A stretch of 64,000 bases of DNA from the NCBI GenBank assembly GCA_030760725.1, contig JASWHV010000012.1, forward strand, positions 43,679,652-43,743,651, in the 5' to 3' direction. Below, piece after piece: positions 21,835 through 34,700 of this stretch (positions are counted from its first letter, which is position 1; each line of letters starts with the position of its first letter). This DNA is from Neostapfia colusana (Eukaryota > Streptophyta > Magnoliopsida > Poales > Poaceae). The notes under the pieces are model-generated. The model did no database searches. It worked only from the letters and a program-made list of their open reading frames with translations, and was not told the origin of the DNA. Position numbers and translations under genes: made by a program.

Positions 21835-22712
21835 ATAGCCCCCGAGCCCTCCGTGAGTCGGGCTTGGTTTGTTTAGCGAATCCGCTTCGCTCTCCATCCG
21901 CAAACCATTCGTGGGTTTGGAGGGGTTGAGCCAAACGGGAAGTTACCTCGGTGAGCTGCCTAACAGGTTAACCCAAGTGGAACCCCACTGCCTTTCCGCA
22001 AGGTCTGGGGAATCAGGTTGACCTGATTGAGGATTGATGTCTGCGTTCCATAATATCCCACTTGGTACACTCGCATGGATCCCGGGCCGTTCGCGGGTCT
22101 GAGCGGCTTGATGTTAGCCCGTTGGGGGCTACTGGGGAGTTGTCAAGACAAGACTCGGATATCAGACTTAGAGATGTCGGGGGCTTCAGGGCTCCTGAGT
22201 GCGCCATTGATGACTATGTCGCATCGCCTGAACCCGATCAGACTTAGAGATGTCGGGGGCTTCAGGGCTCCTGAGTGCGCCATTAATGACTATGTCGCAT
22301 CGCCTGTCCCTCGCTCGGGTTCTTTCCGGCCGGTCCTTTCAACCTACATGATAGGTATAGCTTAGAATTCAAAACTTCGTTCGGACCCCGAAAGTGGGCC
22401 ATAAAAACTTACCTACTTACCTGGGCCTTTGGTTACAGCCGTAGAGGTCGCGTCAATGGTAGACGAGGGGGCACGGTGGAGATACGGTTGGGAGAAAGAG
22501 AAAATGGTGCACGACTCCTTAAATTGTTGCAGATATCAAAGAGGCGGGTCTATCTGGCTGAAATAATGGCGGACGTCGCATCCCTTAAATTATTGGGAGG
22601 CGTGCTCGTTCCCTATGAGTTGGTGTCATTACTGCGGGGCGGACACGTCTATGGGCCCCGGTGCCTTTCCTCGTTACCGTCACGGGCGCACTACATAAGC
22701 CATCCCCGGAGC
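21835..22712 (+). other. RLX-B2 leader region
   Basis: Non-coding leader comparable to 14108-15267 and 51115-52362 (caaaccattcgtgggtttgg block near 21901). It contains a tandem duplication with 76-bp period at 22161-22306. It is interrupted at 22713 by RLG-1 and resumes at 35170. Confidence 0.6.
22161..22306. repeat. Two-copy tandem repeat, 76-bp period
   Basis: The block starting atcagacttagagatgtcgg at 22161 is repeated from 22237 with very few differences (gatgacta vs aatgacta). Confidence 0.85.
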
Positions 22713-25700
22713 TATCACAACCGGTTTTTCCGAAAAACAACCAAGTGAATAACACATGTATGCCAGGATCATTTTCTCATACATGTGATGACAAATAGTG
22801 AAGCATCATTTATTACAAGCCAGGTGTCGAATATAAATAAGTCTTACATAGCAAATGTCTCGATGGACAATAATAAGTTCATCACAAGTAAATAAACTAG
22901 CAGCGGAATATTATTCTTGAGGGCTCCGTCACAGGCGTTGCCCGGGGATCTCCATGAACCTAGAAACCTTCTTCGGGTCCAAAGTCTTGGTCATTATACA
23001 CCACCTCATTATCTTGATCTGAGCAGCAATATAAACCAACAAATATGCAAGGTTGAGTACCGATGGTACTCAGAAAGTGTGGGAAAATTATATCATGCAT
23101 GGCTATAACAAGGGGAGGTTGAACTCATGGTTAAAGCACTACGCATTTAATACCTATCACCTTAGTTTATTAAGAACCTACATTACTACACAGGTGAAAT
23201 GGTCCCAATCTCCCATCCCATCATCATAATCAAATAACCATAACATCATTTCCAATGTTAAGCTCCCCGCTTAACATCCACAACTTCCAAAACCATCACT
23301 CCTCTAATCATGAATAAGTCCAAGCCGCTCTTGACCGTGAGCACGGCTGTCATGCCAGTTTTCGACTCTGCAGAGTTTGCACCACTGTACCCACATGTAG
23401 TGATTTCATCCCTCGTTGCCGGGTGGACTAAAAGAACCTCTATTATGCCAGTGGCTACGAACCACATTCACACTTCCCAGGTGTGTAGTCAGGAGATCAC
23501 TACAAAGCCTTTACAAAGGGATTCCCGACGAGCGTGGGCCCACTGAGGTTTCACCCCTAACAGCATACAAGAGGCTCCAACCCCGCTGCAGTGGCCCCCT
23601 CTTGAGCCTTGCGGTTCATATGGTAGTCCAGCTGACAACTACTCCCCGCACCGTCCAACACACCCATACTACGCCGGGGATACACCTAATTAATTGGCCA
23701 AGCTGCCCCATCTCAGCATGTGGTTGGCACTATAAAGCCAGGTTACATGCTCCGTGAACCGGTCCTTAGGATCCAGGCAAGTACTAAACACAAACCCGAG
23801 TCTCGTGCACCAACCAAAACATCCAACTTGCCTTGATCCCTACCTCTACATAACTCACAATATCTCATTCAAGAGTATGGTAAAATAAAATGATGATCTC
23901 ATGTCCCAAATATCCCATTCTAAGCATGACTAAGCATATGCATACTAATAAATGATATTATAAAATAAATCCCAACCCAAGGTATAAGGAAAACAAGGTA
24001 ATGCAATTCTAGGAAAACTTCCTAGCATGAGTTTCATATTTCCATTCACAATGCAAATAATTCTATCTACACATCCTAGCATAGGATCAAAGTGGTCAAG
24101 GACACTTGCCTCCTTCCTGCTGCTCTTGGAATGGGTAGTCCTGATCTTGGAAAGGGATAACTTGCTCTTGAGCAGGTTCTACATCATACCATCACACATA
24201 GCAAAAGAAAAACAACAATCCATAAGACATAGTTCACACTTTCACTTCATACAAACCACACATTTATATTTATGAAAGTCATTCACCATTATATGTGTTG
24301 TGGTTACTCTATGTGTGTTGATTTGTGGCTTGCATGCATTTTTAATCATGTGTATATGATTCCTACTTTTGTGTTCACATTTATACTTACATACTATATA
24401 TATGAGTTTCCAATTTAAATAAATTCTTTATATTCAATTACTACACCTTTTAGCTATCAAGTATGCATGAAAGGTATTTTCCTTCTTCATAAGTGTCTTC
24501 AGAATTTCTACCAACTCTAAACTGAATTCTTTGGATTTTAGAACTCCATTTATCATTTACTAGTTGCTATATTTTTAGATTTATTTCCTATGCCTAAATG
24601 TGAACTTTATTATAAAAATAACAAGACACATCATCTAAACAGAATAGGTTCTGATCTAAAATATTTACTAATATATTTTTGACCTTTTTCTCTGATGTAA
24701 ACTATTTTACAATTATTTTCCCTATTTTCCAGAACTATTCTTTACTTAAAAATGTGTCCCTAAATGTGAATAATAAATTGAACAGATTCATTTCAGCCCA
24801 AAATATATTTTTATCTCACTCCAAAGTTTTCTAAATACTGAGAAAGTTTTTAATTTAATTTTGACAATATGTTTGTCCCACTTTTTAAATTTTAAACACT
24901 AGCCACATATTCAATTTCCTAAATTAAATATTAAACAGGGCTAAAAAGGTAAACTCACCCCACTACAGGGTCTATAATATTATTTTAACAATTTTCAGGG
25001 GTCTAGCTATACATAACAGAGGAGTTTTTCCTAATTTTTATTAAGTCCAGGGGCTAAAACTGATCTTTAAATGAATTTACATGATTTTCTGAAGTTCCAG
25101 GGGCTAGATCAGAAGTTTCTGGGGCTAGCTCTTATTTCCCGAGAACCCCAGGGGGTAGCACGTAAGATTTCCAGTCTTTATAACGCGGGGCTGACGTGGA
25201 CCGTCCGATTTTAAACCGACGGCTGAGATTATAACATCGAACCGGTACGCGGGGATTTAAACCCTACCGTGCGATTTAAAATAAACGGCGCACAAGCGGC
25301 CACGTCGCTCTGATCAAGCGCGGGCGGCGCTGCCGGCGGCGCACGGCGGCGGGAAGCGGCGATCTCGCCGGAAACTTTCGGACCTTCGTAAATTCTTCCT
25401 AGAACTGTGATTTTATGGCATAGATCGGTAGAGGGGAGGTCGGGGATCTCACCTCGGGGGTTTTCTTGAGCTCGGAGGTCCTGGAAAGTGATCGGCGACG
25501 AGGTCCGAGGTGAAACCACGGCGAGGCTCGTCGGCGCTGTGTTTACACCGCAAGTCACCGAGTTTTCTGCACCTGCAAGGTTCCCCGGAGGCGGTGGATC
25601 AAGACCAGCGAGTTAGATCGGCTAGAATTCGCCGGAGAAATCTCGGTTCTCACCGGAGGAAAATCGGCGGATCGCGTGGGAAAAACAGAACGAGGCCGGG

Positions 25701-26106
25701 GTTTTTATAGACGAGGAAAGGCGGCGGGGTGGTTTAGCGTCGCCTACGAACAAAATTCAGCGGGGATACGCAGAAATCCCGATCGGTTTTGATTCGGGTG
25801 AGAGGGAGTCCGGCGCGGGCGCGAGGTAGAAGACGAGCTGGTGGGTCCCACCTGTCAGCGGAAGGAAACAGCGCGCGCGGCTGCGGGCTGGCACGGTTGC
25901 TGGGTGGGCCGGCTGGTGGGTTTCGGCCCACTGGCCGGTTTTTTTCTGTTTTCTCTTTTTCTTTTTTCTATTTCTTTTCTGATTTAAGTTTAATTTGAAT
26001 TCCAGTTTGAATTTGAATTTTTGCAAAACATGCAACACGTCCAAAAATTTTTAAATTCCCCTCTTAACATGATTTAGGGTCTTAACAATATTTTTGGGGT
26101 GTTACA
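22713..26106 (-). repeat. RLG-1 3' LTR
   Basis: 3394 bp. On the minus strand it starts tgtaacacc and ends ...gttgtgata, where the terminal tgaca of the other LTR has changed. The minus-strand TATA box tataaaaa is at 25702-25709. A minus-strand ORF at 25229-25558 starts downstream of it. The rest is AT-rich and non-coding. Confidence 0.92.
25702..25709 (-). promoter_or_regulatory. RLG-1 3' LTR TATA box
   Basis: Minus-strand tataaaaa about 400 bp into the LTR, duplicated in the 5' LTR at 34751-34758, which would drive the genomic transcript. Confidence 0.55.
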
Positions 26107-26120
26107 GCTCTACCCCCCTT
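26107..26120 (-). other. RLG-1 polypurine tract
   Basis: On the minus strand aaggggggtagagc immediately precedes the 3' LTR start tgtaacacc. Confidence 0.85.
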
Positions 26121-26151
26121 AAAAGAAATCTCGTACTCGAGATTGGTGGTT

Positions 26152-29100
26152 CTAAGAAAACAATTCCGGAAATTGTGCCTTGAGCTCATCTTCCCGCTCC
26201 CAGGTGGCTTCCTCTTCTGAGTGATGCTTTCACTGCACCTTGCACATCCGGATTCTTTTATTTCTGGTGAGGCGTTCCATTGTCTCTAAAATCTTGTATG
26301 GTTGCTCGGCATAAGACAAATCCTCAGCTACATCCACTTCATTCATGGGTAACACCTCTTCAGGCGTCCTCAGGCATTTCTTGAGTTGTGACACATGGAA
26401 CACATCGTGCACATCCGATAGACGAGCCGGTAATTCTAGTTGATACGCCACTTCGCCTTTCCTCTCCAAAACTTGAAAGGGTCCGATGTATCGAGGTGAC
26501 AACTTCCCTTTCACCTTGAACCGACGAAGTCCTCTGATAGGGGACACCTTGAGATAAACATAGCCTCCCACGTTGAAAACGAGCTCTCTTCTTCGTACAT
26601 CAGCATAACTCTTTTGGCGTGTCTGTGCTATCCTCAAATTGTTGCGAATTTCCCTTACCTTCGCCTCGGCTTCTTGTAGTACTTCTGGACCAAACACTTT
26701 ACTTTCCCCCGTTTGGTTCCAAAATAGGGGAGTTCTGCACTTCCTCCCGTACAAGGCTTCAAACGGTGACATCTTCATACTAGCTTGATAGCTGTTGTTA
26801 TAGGAAAACTCCGCATACGGTAAGTTCTTGTCCCAACTCCTATTGTTTTTGAGTGCACATGCCCTTAGCATATCTTCAAGGATCTGATTGGTTCTTTCCG
26901 TCTGCCCATCAGTTTGGGGATGATAGGCAGAACTAAAGTTCAGATGGGTTCCCATGGTTTCGTGCAACTTCTGCCAGAACCTTGAGGTGAACTGTGTCCC
27001 TCGATCCGACACAATCTTCTTTGGCACTCTATGGTAACACACGATCCTTGACATGTACAACTCTGCCAATTTGGATCCACTGTAGCTTTCTTTCACGGGG
27101 ATGAAATGAGCTACCTTAGTTAGCCTATCAATGATGACCCATATCGAATCATATCCTGATTGGGTCCTAGGCAATCCCACGATGAAATCCATACTGATTT
27201 CTTCCCATTTCCATTCAGGCACTTTGAGTAGTTGCAATAATCCCGCGGGTCGTTGATGTTCTGCTTTCACCAACTGACATGTGTCACAAAGGGCAACATG
27301 TTCCGCGACATCTCGCTTCATACCATACCACCAATACCCGCTCTTGAGGTCCTGGTACATCTTCGTACTCCCAGGATGAATGGAATAGTCAGAATCATGA
27401 GCCTCCTTCAAAATCAATTCACGGATTTCCTTTACTTCTGGCACACAAATTCTTTTCCCGTGTCACACCGTTCCTTGTTCATCCTCTCTAAAACCCGGAG
27501 CTTTATTTTCCTTGATTAGTTGTCTGATCTCTTGTATCTTCTCGTCGTTCTTTTGACCATTGCGTATGTCTTGCTCTAGTGTGGAGTCCACTTCCATGGC
27601 GATGGCTTCACCACTATTCACAAGGCATAGATTGAGCCTTATAACCTCGTCCTTCAATTCTGCAGGCATGTCCTTCAAGCTCAACTTATTGACCTGCACT
27701 TTCCGACTCAAAGCATCGGCCACGACGTTTGCCTTCCCGGGATGATAGTTGATGCCCACATCAAAGTCATTGATTAGCTCTAACCATCTCCTTTGTCTGA
27801 CGTTGAGATCTGGCTGTGTGAATATGTACTTCAAACTCTATGATCCGTATATATCTCGGTCCTCTTCCCCATCAAATAGTGCCGCCAAATTTTCAACGCG
27901 TGTACCACTGCGGCTAGTTCTAAGTCATGTGTAGGATAGTTTTTCTCGTGCTTCCGAAGCTGCCGGGATGCATATGCCACGACATGCCCTTCTTGCATGA
28001 GAACACATCCCAACCCATTTCTAGAGGCATCGCAGTACACTGTGAAATTGTTCTGCATATCTGGCATAACCAACACTGGGGATGTTGTCAATCTCTTCTT
28101 TAGCTCCTGAAAACTCGTCTCGCACTGTGGCGTCCAGATGAATGTGATTCCCTTCTCCAACAGTTTGGCGAGAGGTCTCGAGATCTTGGAGAATCCTTCA
28201 ATAAACCGTCGATAGTATCCAGCCAATCCCAAGAAGCTTCGAACTTCCCCGACATTTTCAGGGGTCTTCCACTTCTGGATATCCTCGATTTTGGCGGGAT
28301 CTACGGAGATTCCTCCCTCCGAGATTATATGTCCTAAGAAGGGAACTCTCTTCAGCCAAAACTCACACTTGCTCAACTTGGCATATAGTTGGTGTTCTCT
28401 TAGCCTCTGCAACACCAACCTTAGATGTTTCTCATGTTCTTCTTCATCTTTGGAGAAGACGAGAATGTCATCTATGAAAACCACCACAAATTTGTCCAGA
28501 TATTCCATGAATACCTTGTTCATGAGATACATGAAGTATGCCGGGGCATTAGTTAGCCCGAAAGGCATGACGGTGTATTCATACAGTCCGTACCGAGATA
28601 CGAAAGCTGTCTTGGGAATATCAGATTGCCTTATCTTGAGTTGGTGGTAGCCCGTCCTGAGATCAATTTTCGAGAACACACAAGCGCCTCTCAACTGATC
28701 AAACAAGTCTTCGATGCGAGGTAATGGGTACTTGTTCTTGATGGTTACCTCATTCAAAGCACGGTAATCCACACATAACCTTTGGGTTCCGTCCTTCTTG
28801 GGCACGAATATCACCGGAGCTCCCCAAGGTGAGGAACTAGGGCGAATATACCCCTTCTCCGTCAGTTCTCTCAAATGATCCTTGAGTTCTTCCAGCTGCT
28901 TGGAGTCCATCCGATAAGGTCTTTTGTAAATCGGGGCTGTTCCAGGTACCAGCTCAATTGCAAATTCCACTTCATGACCGGGAGGCATACCTGGCAACTC
29001 CTCCGGAAAAAACATCTGGATATTCCTTGATGGTCCTGATTTCCTCAACTTTCACCTCAACTTGATTTAACTTAATGTCCCTCCTAGGCTCGTGTATTGT

Positions 29101-29297
29101 TATGAACTTTACTCTTGTGCTACTAGGGTGAGTTAGTTCCACCGTTCTGGTCGAACAATGGATGATTCCTTTATGTTTGGTCAACCAATCCATACCCAAA
29201 ATAATATCTATCCCGTGTGAATCTATCACTATGAGGTTAGCAGTAAACACTGCCCCATTAATGTCTAGGTTCACTTTGGGACACACTTGTCTTGTCC
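26152..29297 (-). pseudogene. RLG-1 pol: truncated protease, reverse transcriptase, RNase H, integrase, chromodomain
   Basis: Domains on the minus strand: protease C-terminus only (ILGMDWL near 29190; catalytic D-S/T-G missing); RT (27950-29000) with [30 protein letters not shown] and [11 protein letters not shown]; RNase H with YCDAS, LELAAVV and TDHR; integrase with H-H-C-C (CDTC near 27280), [15 protein letters not shown] and the glutamate in ERTNQILED; then a chromodomain-like tail ending at 26152. Lesions: a one-base gain near 29008 (VFPEELP frame), a one-base loss near 27833 after TDHR, stop 27463-27465, and stop 26230-26232 replacing the chromodomain Trp of KVQW. Normally this polyprotein makes the cDNA and integrates it in the nucleus; here it cannot be translated whole. 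Confidence 0.9.
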
Positions 29298-30442
29298 TTA
29301 TTTCTCCTCCATAGTGACGTGGTTCACCCGTCCTCGCATCACATTCTGCTGTTGTGGCTGTGCGGGCTTCTTCTTTGGGCACTTATGGGCGTAGTGCCCC
29401 ACTTCACCACAGCTAAAACATTGCACCCCAACCTTAGGTGCCTGGCCTTTGTTGTCTTGGGGTTGGTTTGGGGGTCCTTGTACTGCGGGTCGAGGTGGAT
29501 ATGCGGGGCGAGGTTGCTGTACAAACTGACGTTGTGACTGTGCTGGTGCTGCGGGAGGCCTGTAGTTCGGGTTGTACCCTCTTGGTGCTGGGTAGGGTAC
29601 CGCAGCACGGTTCGTCTGCCCTGCAGGTGGCTGCATCAGACGTGGGCGAGTGTTGCTCCCTGAGGCTTGATGTGACCACCCAGCCTTCCTCTTGTTCTCA
29701 TTTTCCAAGGCCTTCAGCTTCCTTTCTACCACAAACGCTCTGTCCACCATCTTTTGAAAGCTTTCATACTCATTTGAGGACATTGCACACTGCATCTCTG
29801 CAGTAAGTCACTCCACGAAACAATCTTGTTTCTGCTCATCAGTCTCTATGTCCCGTGGGGAATAACAGGATAGTTGAGTAAATTTAGTGAGGTATTCCCT
29901 CACCGTCATGTTTCCCTGCTGCAGTCCCAAGAACTCCTTCCTCTTGTTTTTGAGTTCACCTCTTGGAATGTAATGGTTGCGGAAGCTACGCTTAAACTCT
30001 TCCCAAGTGATGTTCTCAGGGTCATGATGGGCGGCCACGTAGGCGGTCCACCAATCAGCAGCAGGTCCATGCAATTGATGAGAGGCAAACAGCACCCTCT
30101 CATACCCTTGGCCTGTATGATCCTCATCTTACTTTCAATGGTCTTCAGCCAATCATCTGCCTCCAGAGGTTCAGCAGCACTTGCAAACTTTGGAGGTTGA
30201 GTTCCTAGAAACTCACTCAACCTTGGTTGGCGTGGTGCAGCTTGTGGAGGTGGAACTTGATGCAAGTTGGCCACCACTTGAGTCAAGTTCTGTATGAGCT
30301 GATTCTGATTCTCCAGCATTTGGTGGAGGGGATCAACTCCTTCACGGCGACCACCCCGGTCCTGGCCTCCAGAAAGATGAGGGTTGCATGCCTCATCGTT
30401 GTTGGCGGGGTTGGCAGCACGTCCTTTTCCTCTTCCGGCCAT
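29298..30442 (-). pseudogene. RLG-1 gag (Retrotrans_gag plus zinc knuckle)
   Basis: Starts ATG at 30442 with a basic, N/Q-rich N-terminus. The Retrotrans_gag core follows (ADDWLKTIESKM; then PAADWWTAYV, WEEFKRSFRNHYIP, REYLTKFTQLS). The zinc knuckle CX2CX4HX4C (CFSCGEVGHYAHKC) is near 29395-29436. A one-base loss near 30110 shifts the frame within the core, a TGA at 29808-29810 interrupts it again, and the last frame ends at 29298 where the protease deletion begins. The P/Q-rich linker before the knuckle is usual for this lineage. Confidence 0.88.
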
Positions 30443-30755
30443 CTGGCAAAATCAACCAATGTTAATTTGAAAGCATTTAGTATCATCTTACTATTTTCAT
30501 TTGTTTGTTCTTTGAAGTGTTGAGGCTTTGTTATACTTCTCTAAGGGTTTACTTTTCACACAAAAATAAATGCAATATTATTTCATGTGGGTTCACACAC
30601 CAAAGCAAAACAATCTAAAGACGAGGCTGTGGACAATTGCTCATGGCTTCCACAACTCACGTCACACATCAAGCATTATCACACCATTAACTTAACTTAA
30701 CGACTCGACTATTCGACATCTTGCTAACTAAGCGAAGGATTCTACACTACTCGTT

Positions 30756-31526
30756 TTATTGAGCTGGCTCCTCGGGATCTTCCTCATCATTTCGGCTGCC
30801 TTCTGACTCTGCTTTGGGTGGGGAGGCTGCTGGTGGAGAAGTGCGACGACGCCTGATTGCTCGGCGATCCGGGGAGTTAGGAGTCCATGTATCATTCACG
30901 GTGACACACAGTTCATTCCCATCTCCTCTTTCTCTCGCCCTCATGCAGGCTCGCAGCAACGCCTCCGTTTCCTTCAGGGTGTCCCGGACATCCTGAAGCT
31001 CTTGTTGGCACTCCTGCAGTCGAGTGCTGAGCATAGAAGCATCCTCCAAGCACAAGTCCATGTGCTCATGAGAAGTCCCTTGCTGCACCGGTGGGTACTT
31101 GTATTCCGTGGTACCACTCTCACGCTGGAGGACATACATGTACTCAGTTTTGTCCAAGTGGCGATGATAGATGTGACTCTGGCAGGTGATGGCCTCCCAG
31201 GTGACATCTTTCTCCGCATCGACCTGTGTCGCTCTACAAGCTGGAGAGTGGTGAATCTTAAGCAGCTGATTTTCGTGTATAATCCTCATCTCTGAACTCC
31301 ATTCTTCCCTCTTCTCACGGATGGTCCTGGTGGAGTTATAGTGGATGATTAGTTTGCCCGTATTGCCGGCGGCTTCGAGCATACGCCGAAGACGGCGCAA
31401 TAAGCCTCCTACTGCCAATCCGTAGGAAAGGTACGTCACCGGACGGCTCCCCTCTCTCTCGGCAAGGGCAACTATGAGAACTCTCCCTCCTGTGGACTTG
31501 CGAGCGGTGCGAATCATGCGAACCAT
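30756..31526 (-). CDS. RLG-1 ORF0, unidentified 256-aa protein upstream of gag
   Basis: Intact ATG-to-stop ORF between the PBS and gag, in the sense strand. I do not recognise a named domain. Visible features: a basic N-terminus (residues 1-50, RRLRRMLEAAG); a middle region with CQSHIYHRHLDKTEY (about 125-140); a helix-forming, coiled-coil-like stretch at about 160-205 (STRLQECQQELQDVRDTLKE); and a basic patch RRAIRRRRTS followed by an acidic, proline-rich tail. It is the only undamaged ORF of RLG-1. Extra ORFs before gag (orf0) have been described in some rice gypsy elements, so the position is not unique; function unknown. 30443-30755 between it and gag is non-coding. Confidence 0.65.
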   Translation of the reverse strand: MVRMIRTARKSTGGRVLIVALAEREGSRPVTYLSYGLAVGGLLRRLRRMLEAAGNTGKLIIHYNSTRTIREKREEWSSEMRIIHENQLLKIHHSPACRATQVDAEKDVTWEAITCQSHIYHRHLDKTEYMYVLQRESGTTEYKYPPVQQGTSHEHMDLCLEDASMLSTRLQECQQELQDVRDTLKETEALLRACMRARERGDGNELCVTVNDTWTPNSPDRRAIRRRRTSPPAASPPKAESEGSRNDEEDPEEPAQ

Positions 31527-31721
31527 CTAAAACAAAATAAATTTAAAATTAGGTTAGATAAACTCTCAAACAAAAATCCTATTTTGAATGAAAGTTGGGG
31601 TAAGATGAAGAAAGTGACTCCATTAAATCACACTTTTCAACACACCTTGTAAAATAGTTTTTAAGAAAATAGGGCCCTTAAATACGTCCATTTCTACCTA
31701 GGTCCACGTTCCTACGGGCAA

Positions 31722-31738
31722 CCTTGGCTCTGATACCA
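31722..31738 (-). other. RLG-1 primer binding site (initiator tRNA-Met)
   Basis: Minus strand tggtatcagagccaagg, 4 bases after the LTR end; an exact match to the usual plant tRNA-Met complement in its first 13 bases. Confidence 0.92.
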
Positions 31739-31742
31739 CCTC

Positions 31743-34700
31743 TGTCACACCCAGTTTTTCCGAAGAACAACCAAGTGAATAACACATGTATGCCAGGATC
31801 ATTTTCTCATACATGTGATGACAAATAGTGAAGCATCATTTATTACAAGCCAGGTGTCGAATATAAATAAGTCTTACATAGCAAATGTCTCGATGGACAA
31901 TAATAAGTTCATCACAAGTAAATAAACTAGCAGCGGAATATTATTCTTGAGGGCTCCGTCACAGGCGTTGCCCGGGGGTCTCCATGAACCTAGAAACCTT
32001 CTTCGGGTCCAAAGTCTTGGTCATTATACACCACCTCATTATCTTGATCTGAGCAGCAATATAAACCAACAAATATGCAAGGTTGAGTACCGATGGTACT
32101 CAGAAAGTGTGGGAAAATTATATCATGCATGGCTATAACAAGGGGAGGTTGAACTCATGGTTAAAGCACTACGCATTTAATACCTATCACCTTAGCTTAT
32201 TAAGAACCTACATTACTACACAGGTGAAATGGTCCCAATCTCCCATCCCATCATCATAATCAAATAACCATAACATCATTTCCAATGTTAAGCTCCCCGC
32301 TTAACATCCACAACTTCCAAAACCATCACTCCTCTAATCATGAATAAGTCCAAGCCGCTCTTGACCGTGAGCACGGCTGTCATGCCAGTTTTCGACTCTG
32401 CAGAGTTTGCACCACTGTACCCACATGTAGTGATTTCATCCCTCGTTGCCGGGTGGACTAAAAGAACCTCCATTATGCCAGTGGCTACGAACCACATTCA
32501 CACTTCCCAGGTGTGTAGCCAGGAGATCACTACAAAGCCTTTACAAAGGGATTCCCGACGAGCGTGGACCCACTGAGGTTTCACCCCTAACAGCATACAA
32601 GAGGCTCCAACCCCGCTGCAGTGACCCCCTCTTGAGCCTTGCGGTTCATATGGTAGTCCAGCTGACACCTACTCCCCGCACCGTCCAACACACCCATACT
32701 ACGCCGGGGATACACCTAATTAATTGGCCAAGCTGCCCCATCTCAGCATGTGGTTGGCACTATAAAGCCAGGTTACATGCTCCGTGAACCGGTCCTTAGG
32801 ATCCAGGCAAGTACTAAACACAAACCCGAGTCTCGTGCACCAACCAAAACATCCAACTTGCCTTGATCCCTACCTCTACATAACTCACAATATCTCATTC
32901 AAGAGTATGGTAAAATAAAATGATGATCTCATGTCCCAAATATCCCATTCTAAGCATGACTAAGCATATGCATACTAATAAATGATATTATAAAATTAAT
33001 CCCAACCCAAGCTACAAGGAAAACAAGGTAATGCAATTCTAGGAAAACTTCCTAGCATGGGTTTCATATTTCTATTGACAATGCAAATAATTCTATCTAC
33101 ACATCCTAGTATAGGATCAAAGTGGTCAAGGACACTTGCCTCCTTCCTGCTGCTCTTGGAATGGGTAGTCCTGATCTTGGAAAGGGATAACTTGCTCTTG
33201 AGCAGGTTCTACATCATACCATCACACATAGCAAAAGAAAAACAACAATCCATAAGACATAGTTCACACTTTCACTTCATACAAACCACACATTTATATT
33301 TATGAAAGTCATTCACCATTATATGTGTTGTGGTTACTCTATGTGTGTTGATTTGTGGCTTGCATGCATTTTTAATCATATGTATATGATTCCTACTTTT
33401 GTGTTCACATTTATACTTATATACTATATATATGAGTTTCCAATTTAAATAAATTCTTTATATTCAATTACTACACCTTTTAGCTATCAAGTATGCATGA
33501 AAGGTATTTTCCTTCTTCATAAGTGTCTTCAGAATTTCTACCAACCCTAAACTGAATTCTTTGGATTTTAGAACTCCATTTATCATTTACTAGTTGCTAT
33601 ATTTTTAGATTTATTTCCTATGCCTAAATGTGAACTTTATTATGAAAATAACAAGACACATCATCTAAACAGAATAAGTTCTGATCTAAAATATTTACTA
33701 ATATATTTTTGACCTTTTCCTCTGATGTAAACTATTTTACAATTATTTTCCCTATTTTCCAGAACTATTCTTTACTTAAAAATGTGTCCCTAAATGTGAA
33801 TAATAAATTGAACAGATTCATTTCAGCCTAAAATATATTTTTATCTCACTCCAAAGTTTTCTAAATACTGAGAAAGTTTTTAATTTAATTTTGACAATAT
33901 GTTTGTCCCACTTTTTAAATTTTAAACACTAGCCACATATTCAATTTCCTAAATTAAATATTAAACAGGGCTAAAAAGGTAAACTCACCCCACTACAGGG
34001 TCTATAATATTATTTTAACAATTTTCAGGGGTCTAGCTATACATAACAGAGGAGTTTTTCCTAATTTTTATTAAGTCCAGGGGCTAAAACTGATTTTAAA
34101 TGAATTTACATGATTTTCTGAAGTTCTAGGGGCTAGATCAGAAGTTTCCGGGGCTAGCTCTTATTTCCCGAGAACCCCAGGGGGTAGCACGTAAGATTTC
34201 CAGTCTTTATAACGCGGGGCTGACGTGGACCGTCCGATTTTAAACCGACGGCTGAGATTATAACGTCGAACCGGTACGCGGGGATTTAAACCCTACCGTG
34301 CGATTTAAAATAAACGGCGCACAAGCGGCCACGTCGCTCTGATCGAGCGCGGGCGGCGCTGCCGGCGGCGCACGGCGGCGGGAAGCGGCGATCTCGCCGG
34401 AAACTTTCGGACCTTTGGGAATTCTTACTAGAACTGTGATTTTATGGCATAGATCGGTAGAGGGGAGGTCGGGGATCTCACCTCGGGGGTTTTCTTGAGC
34501 TCGGAGGTCCTGGAAAGTGATCGGCGATGAGGTCCGAGGTGAAACCACGGCGAGGCTCGTCGGCACTGTGTTTACACCGCAAGTCACCGAGTTTTCTGCA
34601 CCTGCAAGGTTCCCCGGAGGCGGTGGATCAAGACCAGCGAGTTAGATCAGAATTTCCGAGCTTAGATCGACCAGAATTCGCCGGAGAAGTCTCGGTTCTC

